A stretch of 64,000 nucleotides of DNA from contig CM022677.1 in assembly GCA_012295275.1 (NCBI GenBank), positions 14,575,594-14,639,593 of the forward strand. The letters are read 5' to 3'. Positions 35,078 to 45,933 of this stretch are shown here, one piece after another. This stretch comes from Chrysomallon squamiferum. Its lineage: Eukaryota > Mollusca > Gastropoda > Neomphalida > Peltospiridae. The notes under the pieces are model-generated. The model worked only from the letters and a program-made list of their open reading frames with translations, searched no databases and was not told where the DNA came from. Numbering within the stretch: position 1 is the first letter of the stretch; every line of letters starts with the position of its first letter. The translations under genes were made by a program, and so were the position numbers.

Positions 35078-35618
35078 GTGAGTGAAATATTTCAAAAATT
35101 TCAAATATTTCAAGATATATATTCTAATTATTAAAGTTATTATGTGCATTGTCATTTTGTTTGAATTACCTCCAGTTTCAGACTTTATATAAAACTTATA
35201 ATTATTCATCAAAAATAGAAAAAAATAAATGCTCTGAAAATTATCTATGAAGAAATTTGTGTTTCCCTGTATGACATTTTTTTCTACAGTATAGTTACCA
35301 TATTCCTTGATAAAACGTGTTAAATGCAAAAGCAAAAATATGATGCTATATACATGTTGTTGAATAAAACATTCATTCCTTCTTTTTCTCATTAACAAAT
35401 ATTATGCTTATTATAATCAGTAATAGATGAAACAATATATAGTAAATTATTATTACTGTTATTGTTGTGGTATTATTCCTATTTTTACTATTAATATTTT
35501 ATTACTACTATTGTTTTTGTTAAGGTTATTAATATTATTGATATTAATTTTTATCATCATCATGATTAAAATATGTTAAAAAAACTTATTATTTTATTGT
35601 TATTGTGTAATTTTCCAG

Positions 35619-35707
35619 ATGACACAACATCTTATCAGCAGTCTGCTGTCAAGTGATCTGTCAGGCCTGTAGTAGAATGTTTTCAGAGACCTCTCAACAG
35701 TGGCAGG
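35619..35707 (+). pseudogene. CFQ exon, copy 3
   Basis: Acceptor TGTAATTTTCCAG and donor GTATGT flank 89 bp. The frame reads TTSYQQSAVK, stop, SVRPVVECFQRPLNSGR. The right-arm copy at 49565-49646 reads NQQSGVK, stop, CVRPVLECFQKPLNSGR. The stop is TGA here and TAA there, at the same codon, which means either a genuine stop codon kept by selection or two separate hits. Confidence 0.5.
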
Positions 35708-35718
35708 GTATGTTTTAT

Positions 35719-35724
<6 letters not shown>

Positions 35725-35759
<35 letters not shown>

Positions 35760-36031
35760 AAATTTTTGTCCTGTTTGTTGAGCTTGTTATGGTTAGTGAT
35801 AACACACAGCTAATCTGTTTTGTCAAGACTAAAGTTTACTTAGTTGCCTTAAATCTTTACCTAGAGATAATGATTACTTTAGAGCAAAGTCAATGAGAGA
35901 GAGAAAGAGAGAGATAGAGAGAGTGGCTGTGTGTATATATGTGTGTGAGAGAGAGTGTGTGTATGTATATGTAGCTATGTGTGAGAGAGAGTGTGTGTGT
36001 ATGTATATGTGTGAGAGAGAGTGTGTGTGTT

Positions 36032-36091
<60 letters not shown>
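35725..36091. repeat. (TG)n, mixed TG/GA and (GA)n microsatellites
   Basis: A pure GT run at 35725-35757, GAGAGAGTGTGTG mixtures at 35897-36030, and a pure GA run at 36032-36091. Confidence 0.95.
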
Positions 36092-36094
<3 letters not shown>

Positions 36095-36299
36095 TTGGCT
36101 GTATGTGTGTGTACCTGTATCTTGGCTAATTTCCTACATAAATAAAAATAACTGAAATATCAACAAATGATAATAAGCAGAAAAAATGTGTTTGTCAGAC
36201 AAATGTAGATTGATAAAAAAAAATATCATATTTTTATTAAAATTAATAAACTTTTATACTTACTACTGATGCTAAATATGTTATGTAGGTCATATCAGT

Positions 36300-36392
36300 A
36301 TTATTGAGGTGCTGCCTAGAAAGGTAACTTACATCATGGAGAAGGATAAATCAGCTGTTACAGAAACCATTCTCATGCATTCTGAGTTGTGA
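36300..36392 (+). pseudogene. MEKD exon-like segment, copy 3
   Basis: GCTGCCTAGAAAGG, CATGGAGAAGGATAAATCAG and TACAGAAAC match 49900-49985 in the same orientation (IMEKDKSAVTE here, IMEKDESAVQK there). It is probably an exon of the duplicated gene. The boundaries are not clear. Confidence 0.4.
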
Positions 36393-36399
36393 GTTTATT

Positions 36400-37235
36400 T
36401 TATTTTGTGTCTTAGAGAAAATTCTTAATTAACAATAAAACAGTGTAATAATAATCAGTTATTTGCTGTTTTGTTAATTATTATTGTTATTATTATTATT
36501 AATATTATCATTATAATGTTTTTACTTGGTGCCATGGGGATTCCCCTAAGTTGTAAATGTGTATCTGTCTCAGGCAGGTACAACCTGAGTTGACTTGCTC
36601 TTCTGGTCAGTATGGGATCTATGTATGCAGTATATTATAAAATACCATAACACTAGAACAGAACAAACATAAGAACTTTTAAAAACTGTATTCACATAAC
36701 ATTGAAAATTCACTAGTAAAGACTAATATAACTGAATAGAAATACTGTAATCTGTCACATCAATCACATACGGGGTTAATTCAGTGAAACCAGGAAATAT
36801 ATAAATAACTAGTTACCAGGTGTGTTTAGGGGACAGCGATGGTTCCACAATTCTCTCCCTAACAAAAAAAATTCCAGGCTTTTATAAGAAAAAAGGGACT
36901 TGTTTAATTTGGCAACGTTTTATGAAGTTTGCCACTAGACGGTGTCGCCAGATCATTCTGTAAAACAAGAACCTGTAACACTGAGGCATTTTGTTGATTT
37001 GGCAGACATAATCAGCAGTCAGGATACATGACTTTTACAGGTGGAAAATTCTTCCTTCACACTTGGTAACATTATTTATTAAAGGGACAAGCTAGGTGAA
37101 AACCAAATCTGTTATCTTTAGGTTATAGAACTGAAAATGTGATTATTTTGTGGTAAATTTCTATATGTTAAAATAAAAGAAGAAGAAGTATAATATTTTA
37201 TAAGTATTTTTAAAATGTTTGACTTTCCTGTTACC
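36400..37235. other. Intron-like stretch
   Basis: AT-rich with an ATT microsatellite at 36475-36500. The GC is slightly higher at 36530-36610 and 36820-37000, but no open frame with splice signals was found. Confidence 0.4.
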
Positions 37236-37237
37236 AG

Positions 37238-37366
37238 ATGGAATGTCAGCCTTCACACAGTGTCACTGTTCCTGTGATGACAGACACACTAAAAATACAC
37301 TGGAGATGGATGTACAGTATCTGTTGTCTGTAGTTTCTATTCTCTGCAGTCTCTCAAATTTCATGG
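37238..37366 (+). CDS. Candidate exon, copy 3 of the LRR-type gene
   Basis: Acceptor CTTTCCTGTTACCAG is followed by an open frame DGMSAFTQCHCSCDDRHTKN, then LEMDVQYLLSVVSILCSLSN. The leucine spacing at the end resembles part of a leucine-rich repeat, and the N-terminal part is rich in Cys/His. The donor is uncertain (ATGG followed by GTTTAA). No counterpart was recognised in the right arm. Confidence 0.35.
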
Positions 37367-37524
37367 GTTTAAATATCACAATTTTTGTAAATAAAATAAT
37401 ATATCAGATGGTAACTTTAAAATTTAGCATTAAATTTATGAATGTTAATATCTAGTAAGACAGATGTGTTGTTGTTGTTTTAAATTTCATAATTGACAAA
37501 TTCTTATTTTATTATTAGGTCAGG

Positions 37525-37552
37525 CTCTCTCTCTCTCTCTCTCTCTCTCTCA
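37525..37552. repeat. (CT)n microsatellite
   Basis: A pure CT run. Confidence 0.95.
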
Positions 37553-37598
37553 TGTTATTAAATATTTATTGTCTCATGGTTATTTATTTATTTTTCAG

Positions 37599-37742
37599 AG
37601 ATATGTTTGAAAGATGGGTTAGGAATAGCTAATTCTTTATGTAATCTACACTCTCATCAAAACATTCTGTGAACAGCATCTTATCATCTACTTTTTTCCA
37701 CTTGATAAAACTAACATCTTCTGAATGGTCAGGAAACAGAAA
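37599..37742 (+). pseudogene. LRR-like exon with internal stops, copy 3
   Basis: Acceptor TTATTTTTCAG and consensus donor GTAAGT enclose 144 bp, exactly 48 codons. The frame reads ICLKDGLGIANSLCNLHSHQ and NIL, then TGA and further stops. The pattern L.DGLG.A..L..L resembles ribonuclease-inhibitor-type leucine-rich repeats. With the splice sites preserved and the frame broken, this looks like a decayed exon. Confidence 0.4.
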
Positions 37743-37749
37743 GTAAGTT

Positions 37750-38260
37750 TTGTGGAGAGTCTTTAGTTATGGTTCAGGATTTTACTTTAAAAATGTACAT
37801 TACAAGCCAAAAAATTGTATTATATCTTTTATTATATGAATTTATGAAAATTGTTATTGTACTGGAAAAATTGATATTTGTAATATTCAGTTTTAGTGTA
37901 CAGACTGATGAATGCTTTTCCTATGTAAATATATTTGTATTATTTAAAATGGATGCTTTCAGGCTTTTAAAGATCCTTATATAATGTCAGTATTTCAGAA
38001 GCTGCCAATAAAGAAAGTTAATATTAAAGGATTTTTTTAAATGACTGCTCCTCAGTTAAATTTTATGAAGATTTATTTCATCAGACAGGTTATATTGCAG
38101 GGTTTATTATTATTTTTTATTAATTTTAATTCAACGTAATGGAAGTCAAATGTCACGAAACACCAAGTACTCATTAGCTTTAACAAAACTGAGTTGAGAT
38201 TCAGAATAAACAAATCAAACACTACTCCATAAGTATTCACTTAATCAATTGTGTTAAACT
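37750..38260. other. AT-rich stretch
   Basis: The ORF at 37769-37984 is short and has no splice or homology support. Nothing else seen. Confidence 0.45.
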
Positions 38261-38264
38261 TATA

Positions 38265-38345
38265 GTGATGGATAGACTGGCTCAGTGGTTAGAGTGCATG
38301 GCCAAGGTTTGTTGTGTTCCAGGATGAGTTCTGCATGGAGGACTA
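38265..38345 (+). mobile_element. tRNA-derived SINE head
   Basis: TGGCTCAGTGGTTAGAGTGC matches the internal A-box region of a tRNA gene, followed 30-35 bp later by TGTTCCAGGATGAG, a decayed B-box. The cloverleaf is not complete, so this is a SINE and not a tRNA gene. The tail is not clear. Confidence 0.65.
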
Positions 38346-38800
38346 ATAATGTTATCTACCAAAAGATGTGTATGTTTGTTTTGTGGAAAGGTATATGTTT
38401 AAAAGCAGATTTTTAGTTTGTCAGGGAGTCAGTTCATTGCAGAAACAGGTTTTCTTGATCATTAGCTGAATTGTTGTTTACCTTTAAAGACACAAAGAAG
38501 TAGTAAAACATGCTGTGTATGTCCTTAAATAAAATATTTCTTCTTTATTTTTATATTTATCAATAATCAGATTATAAATGAAGTGTTTTAAAAGATACTA
38601 AATTTTTAATTCAGGATTTATATTTATATTGTAGTATACAAATATCCTGATAACTTAGACTACTTCATTATTTCCATATTTCCATTAGCATTATTTTATT
38701 CTTGTTTCTGGTGTCAACAATCTTTTCTTATGATTTTTAAATTTCTTATTTTATTATTGTTTTATTTATTTATTTGTTATTTTAGCAATACGTAACTGAA
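38346..38800. other. AT-rich stretch before the gap
   Basis: No gene or repeat recognised, apart from T/A homopolymers. Confidence 0.45.
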
Positions 38801-39000
38801 NNNNNNNNNNNNNNNNNNNNNNNNNNNNNNNNNNNNNNNNNNNNNNNNNNNNNNNNNNNNNNNNNNNNNNNNNNNNNNNNNNNNNNNNNNNNNNNNNNNN
38901 NNNNNNNNNNNNNNNNNNNNNNNNNNNNNNNNNNNNNNNNNNNNNNNNNNNNNNNNNNNNNNNNNNNNNNNNNNNNNNNNNNNNNNNNNNNNNNNNNNNN
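38801..39000. other. Assembly gap (200 N) next to a satellite
   Basis: Exactly 200 N. The 68-bp satellite starts immediately after it, so the unknown part is probably more satellite, and the true length may be very different. Confidence 0.99.
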
Positions 39001-39895
39001 AAACGAATAACCTCTCGGATAGAGTTATGTCCCCTTTGTTGCATTTTCCTCCTTGATTATTCAGGTTAAAACGAACATATTCCTATATAGAGTTATCTCC
39101 CTATAATCAGGTTAAAACGAACATATTCTTATACAGTTATCTTCCTTTAATATGAAAACGAATAACCTCTCGGATAGAGGTATCTCCCCTTTGGTACATT
39201 TTTCTCCTTGATTATTCAGGTTAAAACGAACATATTCCTATATAGAGTTATGTCCCCTTTGTTACATTTTTCTCCTTGATTATTCAGGTTAAAACGAACA
39301 TATTCCTATATAGAGTTATGTCCCCTTTGTTACATTTTTCTCCTTGATTATTCAGGTTAAAACGAACATATTCCTATATAGAGTTATGTCCCCTTTGTTA
39401 CATTTTTCTCCTTGATTATTCAGGTTAAAACGAACATATTCCTATATAGAGTTATGTCCCCTCTGTTACATTTTTCTCCTTGATTATTCAGGTTAAAACG
39501 AACATATTCCTATATAGAGTTATGTCCCCTTTGTTAGATTTTTCTCCTTGATTATTCAGGTTAAAACGAACATATTCCTATATAGAGTTATGTCCCCTCT
39601 GTTACATTTTTCTCCTTGATTATTCAGGTTAAAACGAACATATTCCTATATAGAGTTATGTCCCCTTTGTTACATTTTTCTCCTTGATTATTCAGGTTAA
39701 AACGAACATATTCCTATATAGAGTTATGTCCCCTTTGTTACATTTTTCTCCTTGATTATTCAGGTTAAAACGAACATATTCCTATATAGAGTTATGTCCC
39801 CTCTGTTACATTTTTCTCCTTGATTATTCAGGTTAAAACGAACATATTCCTATATAGAGTTATCTCCCTTTGACATGAAAACGAATATCCTCTCG
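39001..39895 (+). repeat. 68-bp satellite array with GAGTTATGTCCCC motif
   Basis: About twelve tandem units of TTTTTCTCCTTGATTATTCA GGTTAAAACGAACATATTCC TATATAGAGTTATGTCCCCT TTGTTACA. TCTCCTTG occurs at 39203, 39271 and 39339, giving a period of exactly 68 bp. Central units are almost identical (CTCTG or CTTTG, TACA or TAGA). The first and last units are different and carry AAAACGAATA(A/T)CCTCTCGGAT, so variant monomers flank a homogenised core. Confidence 0.97.
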
Positions 39896-40180
39896 GATAA
39901 GAAAAAATAATTCTAATAAAAACATTATTCACATAATAGAAGATTGTAACAGCAGAACAATAAAAAAAAAAAAAAAAAACAGTTTAAGAAATAAAAACGC
40001 ATGGCCTCTGCCCTCCTGCCCCTCCCTCACACAGAACCAAGTTGAAACTATAATGTTTCTTGTAAGCATGTTCATGTGCGTGAGATCGTGGGATTGAATC
40101 TCAGCGTTTTTGGAGACATCAGCAGTACTTTCCGATTCCAGATTCATCTAAGAAATATTGTGGAAACATCACTTTCTTTA
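39896..40180. other. Short unique stretch with poly(A)
   Basis: An A run at 39961-39979 followed by a slightly GC-richer patch (CCTCTGCCCTCCTGCCCCTC). No gene recognised. Confidence 0.4.
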
Positions 40181-40182
40181 TA

Positions 40183-40398
40183 CAGGGTGGCCCAGATGTA
40201 ACCGAACCCGAAAGCTCAATCGATGATCACTGAAATGTGCAAAAACGTAACAGAATCAACCATTGAACGATGTCATCACGTATTAAAAATAATGGTTTGC
40301 ATTTTGAACATTTGCTGTAACTACATGAAATCAAATTTGTTTCATTTAACTGTAACTTTTCATAACAATTCAGGTTCGGTTACATCTGGGCCACCCTG
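40183..40398 (+). mobile_element. Internally deleted Tc1/mariner-type element
   Basis: Terminal inverted repeats of 26 identical bases (CAGGGTGGCCCAGATGTAAC CGAACC) sit at both ends, flanked by TA on each side (40181-40182 and 40399-40400), the target duplication typical of this superfamily. The 216-bp body carries a frame at 40223-40330 (MITEMCKNVTESTIERCHHV, then LNICCNYM). This resembles the last residues of mariner-like transposases, where an R.C....G.H.E ending is common. The catalytic DDE/D part is deleted, so it can only move in trans. Confidence 0.9.
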
Positions 40399-40429
40399 TA
40401 TATAACATGGATCATACCCCGTGATGTGT

Positions 40430-40795
40430 CACCAGAGGTGGGAGGAGTTTACTCGGCGAAGTAAAGGCTATATTGATTACAGTTTAGTGATATGTGCTCA
40501 CAAACATGGATTAGAATTAGGTCCCTTACATGAGATGTACTCAGTAAACAAATTAAAAATTATATCGATTAGACTTATCTCCCTTTAGTGATATGTGTTC
40601 ACAAACATAGATTAGAGTTATGTCCCTTATGTGAGATGTACTCACTAAGCAAAGTGAAAATTGTATCGATTAAAGTTATCTCCCTTACGTGACATGTACT
40701 CACTAAATAAAGTAAAAATTATATCGATTAGAGTTATCTCTCTTTAGTGATATGTGCTCGCAACTTTAGCCTTACGTGAGATGTACTCACTACGT
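40430..40795 (+). repeat. Tandem repeat, ~58-70 bp, with TATCTCCCTT and GATATGTGCTCAC words
   Basis: ATCGATTAGAGTTATCTCCC, TTACGTGACATGTACTCACT and AAATAAAGTAAAAATTAT recur about four times with substitutions. It shares the GAGTTATCTCCC core with the 68-bp satellite but has different flanks. Confidence 0.8.
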
Positions 40796-40799
40796 ACGC

Positions 40800-41580
40800 T
40801 AATTATCCATATGGGATAAATGGAATCTCGAAAAATGTCGGCGTATGGCGGGAGGGCATGTGTTCAACTCACCTTTTCTGTCCGGGACCCTAAGCTCACC
40901 CGTTTTTATCCTATCCAACCCCCCACCTCCCTAGTCACCCACACACCGACTGTCTGTCCTGCATATGGATGGAGCTACTGATAAACAGGCTGAAGTTTGT
41001 ACAAGCTCTAGGGGCTTTTAAGATTAAACTGGTAATTAAATATTTAAAAAAGTAATATTGTTTTTGTTTACCGACTGAAAATATAGAAACTTATCTAGTG
41101 ATCATATATTGCAATTACTGATAGTGACTTCAGGATCTATCTGATCTATCTATCTATCCGTGAATACACATACATACACATGCACGCATGCACTTACACA
41201 CTGTCTGATAGTGGTAAGCTTCTGAAAATCAACTGAATATTGACGAGTATAAATACAATATATATGAATCCATGATGTGTGTTTACATTGGTGTGTGTTG
41301 GTGCACACATTTGCATACAAAAACACACATACACAACAAACACATAAATTAAGCTATGCATTTCTTTCTTTACTTTTTATTTGTTTTTCATCCATTTTCC
41401 AATCCAGTGCCTTCTACAAGCATTATTAGAGATTTTAAAAATGATTTTTGTAATATGATTTTAAATAATTACATATATTTATCTTGTCAATCAATTTATA
41501 TTTGTTAAACAGTTTACACAAATACTTTGACGTGTAAATAATGTTTATCAATATTCTGCCTTATAACATGATTAGTATAA
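40800..41580. other. Stretch without a gene
   Basis: A moderately GC-rich patch (40830-41010, with TGTCCGGGACC and CCCCCCACC) is followed by CA/CATA-rich DNA at 41170-41350. Nothing recognised. Confidence 0.4.
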
Positions 41581-41588
41581 CATTAATT

Positions 41589-42165
41589 CAGTGATTCTCA
41601 ACCAGTGTGCCGCGGCGCACAGGTCTGCCACGAGATCTTCCTATGTGAGCCGCACAATTTTGTACGGCACACTAAGAAAATGCGAAAAACCACTTGATCC
41701 CAAAATAAAACAAACAGTAGAATGCAAGGTAAAAACGAAAATATTCTCACTTCAACAGACAAGTTAGTTGCCCTCAAAAAGAAAATAGTGATTTGGGGAA
41801 AAAAGAGCAGTCACTGTCAACCTTTATATGTTCCCTCTATTGCGTTCTACCTGCGTTAGAGAAGTGATCCCTATTGTGTTTACTCATCTGACAGCCCTAG
41901 ACGAAAGCATCAACAATAAATTTCCGTCATTAAAGACAGAAAAGTACTATTGGATTAGAGATCCTTTCATAAATCATTCTTCCAACATTGAACTTGAGTT
42001 ACAGGAAGAAGAAGAATTGGCCGACCTTTCTAATGACCTTAAAATTAAAACATTCGACTCTGCCCATTGATTCGTTTTGGATTTCAATACAAGAGGTGTA
42101 TCCCATATTATGTAAAAGAGTTTTAGCAATTTTATTACAATTTTCAACTCCTTATATATGTGAAT
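41589..42165 (+). mobile_element. hAT transposon remnant with transposase C-terminus
   Basis: CAGTGATTCTCAACCAGTGT, followed by GCCGCGGCGCAC, is the terminal sequence typical of Charlie-like hAT elements. About 240 bp later an open frame gives transposase blocks: YYWIRDPFINHSSNIELELQ and EEEELADLSNDLKIKTF in one frame, then SFWISIQEVYPILCKRVLAI and LLQFSTPYICE in another. These are the known end part of ZBED5/SCAND3-like hAT transposases (LS.KFWI....YP.LS.KAL..LL.F.T.YLCE), with a frameshift at about 42060. The BED finger and the catalytic half are absent, and there is no matching right end within the window. Confidence 0.85.
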
Positions 42166-42168
42166 TAG

Positions 42169-42300
42169 GCAACATCAAAAAGTTGTGTAGTTGTAGTGAA
42201 ACATGTGGTAGAGGCATTAGAATAAGATTTGAGATACGAACATGCACAGATACGAAGAGGAATCTTCAAGAAGCATGTGAAACAAATGTCTTGTGTCCAG
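42169..42300 (+). CDS. Thrombospondin type-1 (TSP1) domain exon
   Basis: A possible acceptor AATTAG and a donor CCAG followed by GTAACA bound 132 bp, exactly 44 codons. The exon starts and ends in phase 1, the usual arrangement of shuffled TSP1 exons. The peptide has CSCSETCGRGIRIRF, RTC, EAC and LCP, the cysteine and arginine pattern of a TSP1 repeat, an extracellular module in adhesion and matrix proteins. The expected N-terminal W-x-x-W part is missing or replaced by KKLC. It is in the same frame as the last hAT block, with no stop between, and the mollusc gene it belongs to is outside the window or lost. Confidence 0.7.
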
Positions 42301-42309
42301 GTAACAAGC

Positions 42310-42530
42310 AATAATTATACTTCTCTGCCTACAAAAGTGAAAAATGACTCAAATAATATTAAGGATTTCTCTTAAAAAACAACAAAAAAAAAACAACATA
42401 AACAACAAAAATATTCAGTTGTTAATGATTTAGTGGAACTTTATGGATAATGAATTGCATTAGGTATACTGATAACCACAACAGTAAAGAATTAAACAGC
42501 ACACTTCTAAAGTTATAAAGCATGTTTTAT
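42310..42530. other. AT-rich stretch after the TSP1 exon
   Basis: Intron-like, with an A run near 42384. No further exon found. Confidence 0.4.
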
Positions 42531-42534
42531 ATTC

Positions 42535-43560
42535 CATTTATATATCAGTAGTATGGTTGAAATAACAGTGACAGATTAGTAGTAATATCAGTAGTATGGT
42601 TGAAATAACAGTGACAGATTAGTCGTAATATCAGCTGAAATATTAGTAATATTAATGACAGATTAGTAGTAATATCAGTAGTATGGTTGAAATATTAGTA
42701 TAATTAATGACAGATTAGTAGTAATACCAGTAGTATGGTTGAAATAACTGACATAGTAGTAGTAATATCAGTGATATATCTGAAGTAGCAGTGACATATT
42801 AATAGTAATATCAGTAATAGCTCTGAAGTAGCAGTCACAGATTAGTGGTAATATTAGAAGTATGGCTGATGTAACAGTGACAGATTAGTAATAATAGCAT
42901 AGTATTGCTGAAGTAACTGATAGATTAGTAATAATAGCAGTGGTATTGCTGAAGTAAAAGTGATTAGTAGTAATATCAGTAGTATCGCTGAATAACAATG
43001 GTAGATTAGAAACAATAACAGTAGTATCGCTGAAGTAAAGTGATATATTACTAGTAATACAGTAGTATCGCTGAAGTAACAGTGACAGATTACTAGTAAT
43101 ACAGTAGTATCGCTGAAGTAACAGTGACAGATTACTAGTAATAGCAGTAATATTGCTGAAGTAACAGAGGCAGATTAGCAGTAATATCGATAGTATCACT
43201 GAACTAACATTGACATATCAGTAGTATCACTAAAGTAAGTGGTGATAACAGTAGTATCGCTGAAGTAACACTTGTAGATTAGTAGTAATATCAGTAGTAT
43301 CACTGATGTAATACAGGCAGATTAGTAGTAATAACAATAGTATTCACGCAGTAACTATGACAGATTAGTAGTAATATCAAAAGTATCGATGAAGTAACTG
43401 ACAGATTAATAGTAATAGAAGAAGTATTGCTGAAGTAACAGTGACACATTAGTAGTACCAGAAGTAACAGTGAGAGATTAGTAGTAGTGGCAATAGTATC
43501 GATAAAGAAACGGCGGCAGATTAGTAGAAATAGCAGTAACTTAGTGGTAATATCAGTAAT
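42535..43560 (-). repeat. 42-bp satellite with AGTAGTATCGCTGAAGTAAC units
   Basis: Units such as AGTGACAGATTACTAGTAAT ACAGTAGTATCGCTGAAGTA AC repeat. The starts at 43081 and 43123 give 42 bp, and outer units are more diverged. In reverse complement it resembles the 42-bp array at 10.1-10.6 kb in period, in words (ATACT.CT..TATTAC) and in lying next to the GCCGTCGT repeat. The minus-strand Leu/Ser/Thr/Tyr frames across it are artefacts. Confidence 0.9.
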
Positions 43561-44040
43561 AATAATAGTAATTTCAATACTGGATATGCACTGTAGGAAA
43601 GTAAGAATCGTAAAATGCGAAAAAGAATAATAAACACCAAGCCTTGAAGGACAACACAGGTACGACAGCAGCGTCTCCAACGTTAACACTAATAATACAG
43701 ATGTATTAATAATATATTTTAATACAGGATGCGCAAAAATAAGAAATAAGAATAATAGGTGATAAAAAAACAAAGAAGAACTATGAGAAGCACTCTAATA
43801 ACTACGTTAGGAACTATGCCGGTACGACGGCAACGACGGCGACATTAATAGAAATTACAGTAATACAATTTAATACTCATAAAGTATGAGTAATGACTAA
43901 TAAAAAGCGCAAAACAATAATGAGAATTACAGCAACAAAGCTAGGAACAAGTACAGCAACTACGGTTGTATTAACAGAAATAGTAATAATACATCTTAGT
44001 ATTGGATTTGAACGCAAGAAAAGTTGTTTGTAATTTTCAT
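43560..44040 (-). repeat. Three tandem units of the ~155-bp GCCGTCGT repeat
   Basis: In reverse complement, three blocks each contain CAAATCC.ATACT.A.ATG, TATT(A)ATG, GCCGTCGT or GCTGTCGTACC, GTTCCTAGCTTTGTTG and CTCATTATTGTTTTGCGC. The best-matching cores are at 43665-43695, 43815-43850 and 43930-43980. The same family lies at 9.9-10.1 and 60.1-60.34 kb. Confidence 0.75.
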
Positions 44041-45876
44041 TACAGTTTATTTATCTTGAACCCAGTAGTCTCAGAAAATCAGTGCTGTGTTGGTTAAACA
44101 AGTGCACACTTCAGCATCAAACCTATCTCTGAAAATATATTCCTTTTCATAGAACATGTTTATTGTAAACACTCGAGTGAGGATAATGTAAATTCTCTTA
44201 ACCCACTTGATCGCTGACTGTAAATCATAAAACAAAAGACCTGAATTGATATAAGGAACATATGTTTATTAGTTTGCGTACATTTCAATACAAATATTTC
44301 CTTTTTCACATTCGCAGTTTTCAAAAGGCATTTTACGTACACATTCGTATTCACAAAATAAATTTAAATAAGATACGTTTACATTTTTATACAGACAGAC
44401 AGATATGGACACACAGACACACGCACACACGCACATAATCATTTGCAGAAAATAATGAAACATATTTCATGTTCTGAAGAGTTTACAAAATAGAAGGTAA
44501 GTACGTGGCTACATAGTAGCAAATAAAACGTTTAAGACAAATATATTCAGATATAATTAAATATATTTTGAAACAGTTAAGTATATTTTGAAACAATTAA
44601 GTATATGTTGATATGATTAAATATATGTTGATATGATTAAATATATTTTAATATGTTTAAATAATTTTGATATGATTAAATATAAAAATGTCCATCTGAA
44701 TCAAATAACTTCTTTAAAATACCCAACTATTTATTTTGGGACATTTTCCTCCTGTGTGATATTGTGTTTTATGATCGCTGTAACATGACATTCCGCGACA
44801 CAAGTTACATCTCTCTCTAGATGAAATTACATAATTAATCTAAAATTCAGCTAGTATTTATCAAATTATGTAATTAAGAATATATCATTAATTTTTCTTA
44901 AACACATCTAAAAGTAAGTTAATAATTGAGAATGAGATTCCATATTTATTCAATAATATAACCTATAATCTCTAATTAATGTTAAAATGCCATATAAATA
45001 ATACAGACATGATAAAACAAGGGTCTTATTTTTGGGTAACATTATCAGTGCAAATAGCGATATTCTTTATTAACTGTGGTTTTGATAAAAGTTCACGATT
45101 TCTCATGTAATTACATTATAAATAAATCATTATTATCATTATTATATACTTTTTTAAAAAGAAGTATTTAGTTTTTATCTCGACAGAAACAATACACTAA
45201 AATAAATCTGATTTATCTGATAATTTCACGCGGCCTAATAAAAAATTCGAAGTAATTTTTATATCCGCTCTCAGAACAGTTCTAATGAAAGTAAGAGAAT
45301 AGCGTCAAAAATATACAGGAAGCTTCCGTTTTTACAGAGAAATAAAGACAAAGTAAAAAATAAAAATATTAAGGTGTTGTTAGTTAGCTGCTGACAAAGA
45401 GAGGACTGTGACAACTACGGTGTCTGCTTCATTGTTATATAGATTATTATTGGTGGAGCGGTTATACTAATATCTAATGTAATAAGATAACTTCAGGTAT
45501 AATACAAAATATAAAGTATATTACACTATACAACTTGCGCTGATGTACACCTTTTAATGAATGTAATTAATTAAATTAAGTTCTGTTCAAGTTTGTCAAA
45601 TTTGCTTAATAAAATTTATTATCAAATTTAAACTGACCTTTTATTTTACGAGAAATAATTTGATTAATCTGAAATTCATCTACATTTTGAAGTTTATTAA
45701 ACTATTTTTATTAGATATATATTTCTTTCACAAACATTATTTAGACTGTCAATAGCGGTATCCTTAATTAAATATATCACCTTATTTTTACTTGTTTATG
45801 ATTTATAGTTTTACAAAATAAACTTGATAACTTTGTGTACATAATGGAATATTATTTGAGTTTTCTTCTATTTGTT

Positions 45877-45879
<3 letters not shown>

Positions 45880-45930
<51 letters not shown>
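45880..45930. repeat. (AAT)n microsatellite
   Basis: Pure ATA units of about 50 bp. Confidence 0.95.

Positions 45931-45933
<3 letters not shown>

Noticed and set aside
38265-38345. A tRNA gene
   Set aside because: The A-box is good, but there is no proper B-box, anticodon arm or acceptor stem. It fits a SINE head.
39001-39895. Regular repeats that could suggest a CRISPR array
   Set aside because: The 68-bp unit is repeated as a whole with no unique spacers, and the context is eukaryotic. It is a satellite.
42885-43773. Minus-strand ORFs of 104 and 157 codons
   Set aside because: They run through the 42-bp satellite and the GCCGTCGT repeat. Their repeated ITSNLSLLLQRYY-type peptides come from the repeat unit.
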